From assembly GCA_023403475.1 (NCBI GenBank), contig JAEYEL010000106.1, positions 1 through 11,476 on the forward strand: a stretch of 11,476 nucleotides of DNA, given 5' to 3'. Both the position numbers and the translations under genes were made by a program. How positions within the stretch are numbered: position 1 is the stretch's first letter; each line of letters begins with the position of its first letter. The notes under the pieces are model-generated. The model worked only from the letters and a program-made list of their open reading frames with translations. It did not search any database and was not told the origin of the DNA. The stretch is from Actinomycetes bacterium. GTDB lineage: Bacteria; Actinomycetota; Coriobacteriia; Coriobacteriales; Eggerthellaceae. Below are positions 5,606 to 11,476 of this stretch, one piece after another.

Positions 5606-6712
5606 ATGGATGTTTTGCTTATGATCGTATATGCCACCATCGTGCTGGGCTTTCTGGTGTTCATTCACGAAGGCGGCCACTATCTGGCGGCGCGGGTCTT
5701 CGGGGTGCGCGTGACCGAATTCATGCTGGGCTTGCCCGGTCCTTCCGTCGGTTTCAAGCGCGGCGAGACGCGCTTCGGCGTTACGGCGGTGCCTTTGGGC
5801 GGATACGCGAAGGTGTGCGGCATGGAGGCGGGCGAGATGAGCCCGCATTTGGAAGCCGTGCTTGCGGCACTTTACAGGCGCGGCACGGCGAACATGGAAG
5901 ACATCGCGCGCGACTGCGGCATTACCGACGATGAGGCGTACGATGCGCTCGAAGAGCTTACCGAATGGGGAAGCGTGGTGGGACCTTCCAAGAAAGACCA
6001 GTTCAACACCTACCGCGCACCTGAGATGCGGCCTGCGAAAAAGCAGCTGGCGAAGGCGCGTGCCGCAGGTGCGTCCGAACCCGCAAGCTACGAGCTGGGC
6101 GAGGCGCGTGCCGTAAAAGACGCCCATGCGCTGTTCGAGGGCGAATTCAAGCAGCAGTACCGCGCCTTGCCGTTTTGGAAGCGGTCGGTCATTCTGCTTG
6201 CGGGCATTGCCATGAACCTGCTTTTCGCCATCGTGCTCTTCATTGTGTGGTTCTGCGTGCTGGGCGCCGACGTGCAAACGCAGTCGGGCGAGATAGTGCA
6301 CGTGAACCTGAACCCGCTGCAGGCCGTGCAGATGGGCTTCTACTACATCTGGATGGTCGTGGTTGCGGTAGCGGGGCTGTTCAACCCGGCCACGGCGGCG
6401 CAAACGGTGGAGGGCTCCGCCTCTATCATCGGCATCGCCGCCATGTCGAAGGACGCCTTCGAAGCGGGGCTTGTGAGCATCATCCAGTTCTTCGCCATGA
6501 TATCGGTGTCGCTGGGCGTGATGAATCTTCTGCCCATTCCGCCGCTCGACGGCGGGCGCTTCGCGGTGGAGATCTTCCAGAAGGTATCCCGCAAAGTTGT
6601 CTCCCCCCGCGCCCTCAACTACATGAGCGCCGCCGGTATGGCGCTGTTCTTGGGGTTCTTCCTCATCATGGCGAACCAAGACATCCAGCGCTTCGTGTTC
6701 GGGAACTGGTAG
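5606..6712 (+). CDS. rseP: RseP-like site-2 zinc metalloprotease without a visible PDZ domain
   Basis: A membrane-embedded M50 protease of the RseP/MmpA type, which cuts transmembrane segments in regulated proteolysis or of leftover signal peptides. The zinc motif HEGGH is at residues 21-25 in the first helix, GGYAKV at 65-70, and the second metal motif NLLPIPPLDGGR with Asp315. Helices lie near 3-20, 194-219, about 242-260, 293-312 and 340-358. Two things are odd. Only some 20 residues separate the second helix from the next hydrophobic segment, where the family normally has a PDZ domain. In exchange, the loop after GGYAKV holds about 120 residues, including a winged-helix-like stretch (about 80-140) around MEDIARDCGITDDEAYDALE. 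The usual AGP..N reads AGIAMN. AGGAG (5594-5598) lies seven bases before the ATG. Confidence 0.88.
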   Translation: MDVLLMIVYATIVLGFLVFIHEGGHYLAARVFGVRVTEFMLGLPGPSVGFKRGETRFGVTAVPLGGYAKVCGMEAGEMSPHLEAVLAALYRRGTANMEDIARDCGITDDEAYDALEELTEWGSVVGPSKKDQFNTYRAPEMRPAKKQLAKARAAGASEPASYELGEARAVKDAHALFEGEFKQQYRALPFWKRSVILLAGIAMNLLFAIVLFIVWFCVLGADVQTQSGEIVHVNLNPLQAVQMGFYYIWMVVVAVAGLFNPATAAQTVEGSASIIGIAAMSKDAFEAGLVSIIQFFAMISVSLGVMNLLPIPPLDGGRFAVEIFQKVSRKVVSPRALNYMSAAGMALFLGFFLIMANQDIQRFVFGNW

Positions 6713-6835
6713 GGAGACGCGCTTTTCCCGGAAGGGCACGACGGCTGCGAAGTTGGAAGATCCCGTGAAGGCTCGCGTCTAGGCTCGCATCCGTTTTGGT
6801 TTCTCGTGGGGCTGGGGTGAGCCGATGCGAAGGAC

Positions 6836-6844
6836 TGGTACAAT
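6836..6844 (+). promoter_or_regulatory. Extended -10 promoter for ispG-proS
   Basis: TGG directly precedes TACAAT (6839-6844), a good extended -10. The -35 region (GGTGAG near 6816-6821) is weak, as often with extended -10 elements. It would give a leader of about 30 bases before the GTG at 6882. The 169-bp gap after rseP otherwise holds only a short AGGCTCGC direct repeat (6769-6790) and no gene. Confidence 0.5.
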
Positions 6845-6881
6845 AGCCTAAACGTCTGGAGCCGAATAAGGAAGTGCGGCG

Positions 6882-8069
6882 GTGATCGATTCGAATCAAC
6901 GGGATAATAGGGACACGGGTGGCGTGCCGGGTGCGGGTACGCGCGCGGGCAGTGCACCCGAAGGCGCATCGGGCGATGCGGGAGGAGCGCTGGGTGCGGC
7001 CGGCGACGAAGAACTACGGCCCAATCAGAAAACCCGGCGCGTCATGGTGGGCGGAGTTCCCGTGGGCGGCGGGGCTCCTGTGGCGGTGCAGTCGATGTTG
7101 AACGCGCCGGCGCACGACGTGGCCGCCAACGTGGCGCAGATAGAGGCGCTGGCTGCCGCCGGCTGCGAAATCGTGCGCATGGCCGTTCCGCACCGAGACT
7201 GCCTTGATGCTTTCGCCCAAGTGTGCGCGGCATCGCCCCTTCCCGTGGTGGCAGACGTCCACTTCGACGCGCAAATTGCCATCTGCGCGGCCCGTCGCGG
7301 CGCTGCGAAGCTGCGCATCAACCCCGGCAACATCGGCGGGCTGGCCAAAACCGATGCCGTCATAGACGCGGCGGGCGAGGCGGGCATTCCCATTCGCATC
7401 GGCGTGAACGCGGGGTCGCTTGACAGCGAGCTGGCCGTGCGCGATGATATGACGCTGGCTCAGAAACTGGCCGCGTCTGCTGCCGGCTACGTGCGCTATT
7501 TCAAGGAACGCGGGTTTTTCGACGTGGTGGTTTCCGCGAAGGCCCATGACGTGCGCACGACCATCGCCACTTACCGGCTGCTTTCGCGCGAGCTTCCGCA
7601 CCTTCCGCTCCATATAGGGGTGACGGAAGCGGGCACGGCGTTTCAGGGCATCGTCAAATCGGCTTGCGGTTTGGGCGTGCTTTTGGAAGAGGGCATCGGC
7701 GACACGATGCGCATCTCGCTTACCGACGATCCGGTGCGCGAGGTGCAGGCGTGCTGGACGCTTTTGGCGGCGCTCGACCTGCGCCGTCGCGGCCCCGAGA
7801 TAATCAGCTGCCCCACGTGCGGGCGCTGTCAAGTGGATCTCATCGGGCTGGCGAAGCAGGTGGAAAAACGGCTTGAAAGCGTGCGGCGCCCCGTCAAGGT
7901 GGCCGTCATGGGGTGCGTGGTCAACGGGCCTGGAGAGGCGGCCGACGCCGATATAGGCGTGGCGTGCGGCGCCGGTGCGGGCGTGGTGTTCGCCTGCGGG
8001 AACGTGGTTCGAAAAGTCGACGAAGCTGATATCGTCGATGCGTTGATGGAGGAGATAGAGAAGCTATGA
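6882..8069 (+). CDS. ispG: 4-hydroxy-3-methylbut-2-enyl diphosphate synthase (IspG/GcpE)
   Basis: An iron-sulfur enzyme of the MEP isoprenoid pathway that reduces methylerythritol cyclodiphosphate to HMBPP. The conserved core begins near residue 50 with TRRVMVGGVPVGGGAPVAVQ. The TIM-barrel part carries ADVHFDAQIA, LRINPGNIG and HIGVTEAGT. The C-terminal cluster domain supplies the three cysteines, C310 and C313 in CPTCGRC and C345 in MGCVVNGPGEA, plus the ligand Glu352. The 395-residue product has about 48 extra N-terminal residues rich in Gly, Ala and Asp, likely unstructured. AAGGAAG (6868-6874), seven bases upstream, and the promoter position support this GTG start. The stop overlaps the proS start in ATGA (8066-8069), implying translational coupling. 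Confidence 0.95.
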   Translation: MIDSNQRDNRDTGGVPGAGTRAGSAPEGASGDAGGALGAAGDEELRPNQKTRRVMVGGVPVGGGAPVAVQSMLNAPAHDVAANVAQIEALAAAGCEIVRMAVPHRDCLDAFAQVCAASPLPVVADVHFDAQIAICAARRGAAKLRINPGNIGGLAKTDAVIDAAGEAGIPIRIGVNAGSLDSELAVRDDMTLAQKLAASAAGYVRYFKERGFFDVVVSAKAHDVRTTIATYRLLSRELPHLPLHIGVTEAGTAFQGIVKSACGLGVLLEEGIGDTMRISLTDDPVREVQACWTLLAALDLRRRGPEIISCPTCGRCQVDLIGLAKQVEKRLESVRRPVKVAVMGCVVNGPGEAADADIGVACGAGAGVVFACGNVVRKVDEADIVDALMEEIEKL

Positions 8070-9820
8070 CGAACGTGATGCGGATGAGCAAGCTGTACGT
8101 GCCGACGCTCAAAGAAGACCCGGCGGATGCCGAAATTGCCAGCCACAGGCTGCTTGTGCGAGCGGGCATGCTGCGCAAGACCGCTTCGGGCGTGTACACT
8201 TTTCTGCCGCTGGGGCAGCGCGTGCTTTCGAAGGTCGAGCAGATAGTGCGCGAGGAAATGGACGCCATAGGGGCCCAGGAAATCATGATGCCCGCGCTGC
8301 AGCCGGGCGAGCTGTGGCACGAAAGCGGTCGCTGGGACGATTACGGCCCTGAACTCATGCGCCTCACCGACCGTCACGATCACGAGTTCTGCCTCGGTCC
8401 CACGCACGAGGAGCTCATCACGGCGCTCGTGCGCAACGAGCTGCGCTCCTACAAAGAGCTGCCGCTTTCCCTCTACCAGATACAGGTGAAGTTCCGCGAC
8501 GAGATACGCCCGCGCTTCGGGCTTCTGCGCGGGCGCGAGTTCATCATGAAGGACGCCTACAGCTTCCACGCCACGCAGGAATCTCTGCAGAAGACCTATG
8601 ACGACATGAGCGAAGCCTACGGGCACATCTGCGATCGGCTGGGGCTTGACTATCGTCCTGTGGAGGCCGATTCCGGCCAGATAGGCGGCAAGGTCACAAC
8701 CGAGTTCATGGCGCTTGCGGAAGCGGGCGAGGCGGAACTGGTGCACTGCACCTGCGGATACGCCGCCAATACCGAGGCAGGCGCGTGTTTGGCCCGCCCG
8801 ACCGAGTACGACGTTCCGGAAATGAAGAAGATCGCCACGCCGGGCATCCGTACCATCGTCGAACTCGCGGAATTCTTGGGAATCCCCGAATCTTCCACGG
8901 TGAAGGCGTTTTCAGGGAAGACCGATGCGGGTGATGTGGCGGTGCTGTTCGTTCCGGGCGACCACGAGGTCAACGAGATCAAGGCCGCCCGTGCGCTGGG
9001 CGGCTTCACGCCGCTTACCGACGAGGAAATGGAAGCGGTCGGGTTGCACAAAGGCTCCATGGGTCCTGTCGGCCTGCCCCAGGGCGTGCGCGTCGTTGCG
9101 GCACGCAGCCTGAAGGCGGTGCAGAAGTGGGTCGTGGGCGCCAACGAGGAAGGCTTCCATTACGTGGGGGCGCGCCTTGGGCACGACTTCCAGGTGGACG
9201 AATGGGCCGACTTGTGCATCGTGAAGCCGGGCGACAGCTGCCCTGAGTGCGGGTTGCCGCTTTCGGGTGCGCGCGGCATCGAGGTTTCCCAAGTGTTCCA
9301 GCTAGGCGACAAGTACTCGCGTTCGATGGGCGCCACGTTCATGGCCGAAGACGGCAGCGAGCAGCCGTTTGTCATGGGCTGCTACGGCGTGGGCGTGACG
9401 CGCTCTTTGGCCGCCGTGGTAGAGCAGTACAACGACGAGCACGGCATCATGTGGCCGCTTTCCGTGGCGCCTGCGCACGTGTGCATCATTCCCTTGACGG
9501 TGGGCGACGAGGAAGTGCAGCCCGCCGCCGAGAAACTGGCGGTCGATGTGTCGAAGTTGGGTTTGGAAGTGGTCATCGACGACCGCAAGGAGCGCGCCGG
9601 CGTGAAGTTCGCCGATGCCGACCTTATAGGCTGGCCGCTGCAGATAGTGGTGGGCAAGCGCGGGCTTGCCGAGGGCAAGGTGGAAATCAAGCTGCGCCGC
9701 ACCGGCGAGAAGAAAGACATCGCCCTTGCCACCATCACCGAGATGCTCGCCTTCGCCCATAGAATCGAGCGCCTGACCACATCGGGCATCGGCTACTTCG
9801 ACGGGCTGTTTGGGCGATAG
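8066..9820 (+). CDS. proS: Prolyl-tRNA synthetase, bacterial type with editing domain
   Basis: It charges tRNA(Pro) in the cytoplasm. The 584-residue product has the bacterial (ProS type 1) architecture. The catalytic class II domain has motif 1 near 69-78 (GAQEIMMPAL), motif 2 near 142-165 (FRDEIRPRFG to REFIMKDAY) and motif 3 near 437-453 (GCYGVGVTRS). The insertion domain that edits mischarged alanine lies in between, at about 225-405, starting after HCTCGYAANTEAG. The anticodon-binding domain runs from about 470 to 565 (APAHVCIIPL through DRKERAGVKFADADLIG). The start is the ATG overlapping the ispG stop; GGAGGAG (8048-8054) lies 11 bases upstream. Met5 and Met7 are alternative starts nearer the conserved SKLYVPTLKEDP. 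No convincing terminator follows the stop. Confidence 0.96.
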   Translation: MTNVMRMSKLYVPTLKEDPADAEIASHRLLVRAGMLRKTASGVYTFLPLGQRVLSKVEQIVREEMDAIGAQEIMMPALQPGELWHESGRWDDYGPELMRLTDRHDHEFCLGPTHEELITALVRNELRSYKELPLSLYQIQVKFRDEIRPRFGLLRGREFIMKDAYSFHATQESLQKTYDDMSEAYGHICDRLGLDYRPVEADSGQIGGKVTTEFMALAEAGEAELVHCTCGYAANTEAGACLARPTEYDVPEMKKIATPGIRTIVELAEFLGIPESSTVKAFSGKTDAGDVAVLFVPGDHEVNEIKAARALGGFTPLTDEEMEAVGLHKGSMGPVGLPQGVRVVAARSLKAVQKWVVGANEEGFHYVGARLGHDFQVDEWADLCIVKPGDSCPECGLPLSGARGIEVSQVFQLGDKYSRSMGATFMAEDGSEQPFVMGCYGVGVTRSLAAVVEQYNDEHGIMWPLSVAPAHVCIIPLTVGDEEVQPAAEKLAVDVSKLGLEVVIDDRKERAGVKFADADLIGWPLQIVVGKRGLAEGKVEIKLRRTGEKKDIALATITEMLAFAHRIERLTTSGIGYFDGLFGR

Positions 9821-9950
9821 GGTTCCGCCGAAGTTCCCTGGTATCGGCTATCTAAGGGTATCGGTCAAAGTATCGTTCAGAACAAGGTTTTACGCAAGAG
9901 GCTGCAAGTGTGGCTTCGGCGCTTGATGCGCATGGGCGTGACGATTTCAA

Positions 9951-10035
9951 AACGGGTGCCAGGTGCCCGTTGCGTTGCCCGGTGCCCGTTGCATTCGGCC
10001 TTGCCCGTTGCGTTGCCCGTTGCATTCGGCCTTGC
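9951..10035. repeat. Imperfect tandem duplication with adjoining hairpin after proS
   Basis: A 41-bp copy (9964-10004) is followed by a 34-bp copy (10002-10035, sharing three bases). Both read TGCCCGTTGCGTTGCC at the left and CGTTGCATTCGGCCTTGC at the right; the first has seven extra bases (CGGTGCC type) in the middle. Inside each copy GTTGC recurs at short spacing. Just before, AACGGG (9951-9956) pairs with CCCGTT (9966-9971), extended by wobble pairs; on the minus strand this hairpin is followed by a short T-run. Upstream (9841-9876) GTATCG occurs three times. The 452-bp gap between proS and the surface protein gene has no credible gene. Confidence 0.75.
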
Positions 10036-10057
10036 GCGGTAATTTCCTGAAAACCTC

Positions 10058-10090
10058 TTGCGACTGAAGGCGGAAGCTGATATATATACT
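10058..10090 (+). promoter_or_regulatory. Candidate promoter for the surface protein gene
   Basis: An AT-rich island stands out in GC-rich surroundings. TTGCGA (10058-10063) is 17 bp from TATATA (10081-10086); the overlapping TATACT (10085-10090) and TATAAG (10095-10100) are other -10 candidates. Any of these would give a leader of roughly 165-180 bases before the ATG at 10273. Confidence 0.45.
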
Positions 10091-10193
10091 TAGGTATAAG
10101 TTGAGGTGGCAGTTTTGCGCCTTCTTGCGCGAAACCCAAAAGGGGGAAGAGCGGTCGGAGGAGAACTTGGCAGACGCAGCTCGACTGGCCGAG

Positions 10194-10237
10194 GCGGTTT
10201 TTTCCTTCCGGTGCATCTGCTGCCGGAGGAAAGCCGC
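10194..10237 (+). promoter_or_regulatory. Strong leader hairpin before the surface protein gene
   Basis: The left arm at 10194-10211 and right arm at 10223-10237 form about 15 pairs: GCGGUUUU with the AAAGCCGC side, then CCU with AGG, then CCGG with CCGG. A two-base and a one-base bulge interrupt the left arm, and the loop has 11 bases. It ends 23 bases before the ribosome site GGAGG (10261-10265), without a U-run. A smaller hairpin (10115-10133, TTGCGC with GCGCGAA) lies upstream. No riboswitch class I know fits; a structured leader or regulatory RNA element is likely, but its function is unknown. Confidence 0.5.
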
Positions 10238-10272
10238 AAACGGGCAACACCCAAGCGAATGGAGGAAAGGGC

Positions 10273-11476
10273 ATGAAGAAACGACTGTTCGGCATCTTGT
10301 TCGGCCTCGCAATGGCGGTTGCGATGCTGCCTGCGATGGCGTTTGCCGATCCGGCCGGCTATGGCGTCTGGGTTAACGGCGAGGAATTCACCAGCGACAA
10401 GCTGACCATTGATTGCGGCAGCGGCACGGCAGCCTATGACCCTGCGGCAGGAAACGTCACTTTGGACAATGCCGCTGTTTCGAAGGGCGATTCCGACGCG
10501 GGTTCGGGGTATGGCATCAAAGCAACCGGCGATGCCAAGCTGACCATTACCCTGAACGGCGAAAACAGTGTGACGCTGCCGGCAGGCGGAGGAATCTGGG
10601 CAGCCGGCGATGTCGAAATAACGGGTGCCGGCAAGCTTGCCATCAATGCTGGCGGGGAAAACCATGACGGAATCAGCGTGATGGGCAATGTTTCGATCAA
10701 AGGGGTCGAAGTTCGCATCAACGCACCGGGCGGCATCGGGATTGCCAGCAATACGGTTTCCGTGGATAATGCGAAGCTGGAATCCAAGGGGCTTTATGCC
10801 GGCATCGATTCCTGTGGCCTTGTAATTGAAAACGGCAGCGATGTTACGCTGGAATCAACGAAGGACAACTGCAACGCAGCCTATATCCATTTTGGAGAGG
10901 GGGAATCCGGCGGCAATATCGTGCTTAGCGACTCCAGGGTTACGGCAAACAGCTCCTACCCCGGATTATACGCCATAAAGAACTTTCGAATTCACGGAGG
11001 CGAGATCCAGTCTACTTCCAGCACTGATTCATCTCTTTGGGCAGGCGGCGACCTGACGGTCGAAGGCGGAGCTAGGTTGGTTCTTGACGGAAAATATCCG
11101 GCAGGCTGCGGCGGGACCTTTACCGTTGGGGCTGCAAGCATCAAATCGGACAACACCAATGAGGATAATGTTCCGGCTATCTCCGATTCTCCTGTTATTC
11201 TGGAAGACTACGAACTGACCTACGCAATGGCGATCGACAGCGAAGGCACGCAGATCGATTTGCTGAAACAGGAGCACGGCAGCGAGCATCTCCACCTTTA
11301 CAAGCATGTAGAGTTCGTTACGACGGAGCGCACCGCCACATACGAGCTGCCCTTCACCAAGACGGTGAAGCAGGGCGGCAGCGTCGCCCCCGGACAAGAG
11401 ACGTTCTCCCTTGAGATCTTCGATATCGGCAACGGCAACGCGAACGAATACAAGGACGTAACCTACACCGCCTCCG
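10273..11476 (+). CDS. Secreted surface protein with beta-rich repeats and pilin-type isopeptide domain (partial)
   Basis: The frame runs open for 401 codons to the window edge, so the C-terminus is missing. Residues 1-25 form a classical signal peptide (MKKRLFGILFGLAMAVAMLP, then AMAFA, cleaved before Asp26). Residues about 30-330 are Gly/Asn/Asp-rich with repeating short beta-strand patterns such as DVEITGAGKLAI, NVSIKGVEVRI and DLTVEGGARLVLDG, as in solenoid or carbohydrate-binding-like surface domains. From about 346 the sequence changes to a streptococcal-pilin-like domain: YELPFTKTVKQGG followed by FSLEIFD, where Lys363 and Glu381 are candidates for the internal isopeptide bond. A sortase signal or further domains would lie beyond the window. 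GGAGG (10261-10265) is seven bases before the ATG. The ligand or host target is not recognised. Confidence 0.85.
   Translation, partial: MKKRLFGILFGLAMAVAMLPAMAFADPAGYGVWVNGEEFTSDKLTIDCGSGTAAYDPAAGNVTLDNAAVSKGDSDAGSGYGIKATGDAKLTITLNGENSVTLPAGGGIWAAGDVEITGAGKLAINAGGENHDGISVMGNVSIKGVEVRINAPGGIGIASNTVSVDNAKLESKGLYAGIDSCGLVIENGSDVTLESTKDNCNAAYIHFGEGESGGNIVLSDSRVTANSSYPGLYAIKNFRIHGGEIQSTSSTDSSLWAGGDLTVEGGARLVLDGKYPAGCGGTFTVGAASIKSDNTNEDNVPAISDSPVILEDYELTYAMAIDSEGTQIDLLKQEHGSEHLHLYKHVEFVTTERTATYELPFTKTVKQGGSVAPGQETFSLEIFDIGNGNANEYKDVTYTAS

Noticed and set aside
5561..6739. Minus-strand frame of 392 codons over rseP.
   Set aside because: It is very rich in His, Arg and Asp with no domain, mirrors rseP exactly, and has no promoter or ribosome site of its own.
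10130..10260. Possible cobalamin or cyclic-di-GMP riboswitch in the surface-protein leader.
   Set aside because: Fragments such as GGGGGAAGAG and GCAAACGGGC look suggestive, but the conserved cores of those classes are not present in order.
10101..10376. Small plus-strand frame of 91 codons upstream of the surface protein.
   Set aside because: It overlaps the signal-peptide coding region in another frame, has no family features, and lies in a structured leader.

Overview
The window looks like chromosome of a high-GC Actinobacterium of the class Coriobacteriia, most likely family Eggerthellaceae. This is an inference from three things: the protein sequences, frequent use of ATA for isoleucine despite high GC, and a leftmost gene resembling the many multi-membrane LuxR-type regulators typical of that family. 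No rRNA or tRNA gene is present to settle it.

Layout. (1) 1-860, minus strand: the N-terminal 286 residues of a polytopic membrane protein, probably a LuxR-type regulator, cut by the window edge and read from a consensus-like promoter (901-929). (2) 930-1117: a palindromic repeat with a 12-bp tandem duplication, then the glmS promoter region. (3) 1118-3526: glmS (glucosamine-6-phosphate synthase) and acpS (holo-ACP synthase), 9 bp apart. (4) 3527-3936: a long leader holding a C/A-only tract, a promoter, a 9-bp x 5 tandem repeat, a single-aptamer glycine riboswitch, and a hairpin that pairs with the downstream Shine-Dalgarno. (5) 3937-5388: the amino acid:cation symporter (AGCS family) it controls; its true start is a GTG well inside the longest open frame. 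(6) 5606-9820: rseP-like site-2 protease, ispG and proS, with ispG and proS overlapping by ATGA. The RseP homologue is unusual: no PDZ domain is visible, and a winged-helix-like segment sits in the cytoplasmic loop. (7) 9821-10272: an intergenic stretch with an imperfect tandem duplication, a candidate promoter and a strong leader hairpin. (8) 10273-end: the start of a secreted beta-rich surface protein that leads into a pilin-type isopeptide domain and is cut by the window edge.

How the parts fit. Most of the window is housekeeping: amino-sugar supply for peptidoglycan, lipid carrier-protein activation, glycine/alanine uptake under a glycine riboswitch, membrane proteolysis, the iron-sulfur step of the MEP isoprenoid pathway, and tRNA(Pro) charging. 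The order rseP-ispG-proS is an old conserved cluster, but dxr, commonly its upstream member, is not here. Both ends are accessory-like: a membrane regulator on the left and a cell-surface protein on the right.

The strongest points for a second look are the mutually exclusive pairings in the glycine riboswitch leader, which predict translational shut-off by glycine, and the rebuilt RseP. I see no convincing new defence or mobile system in the window.
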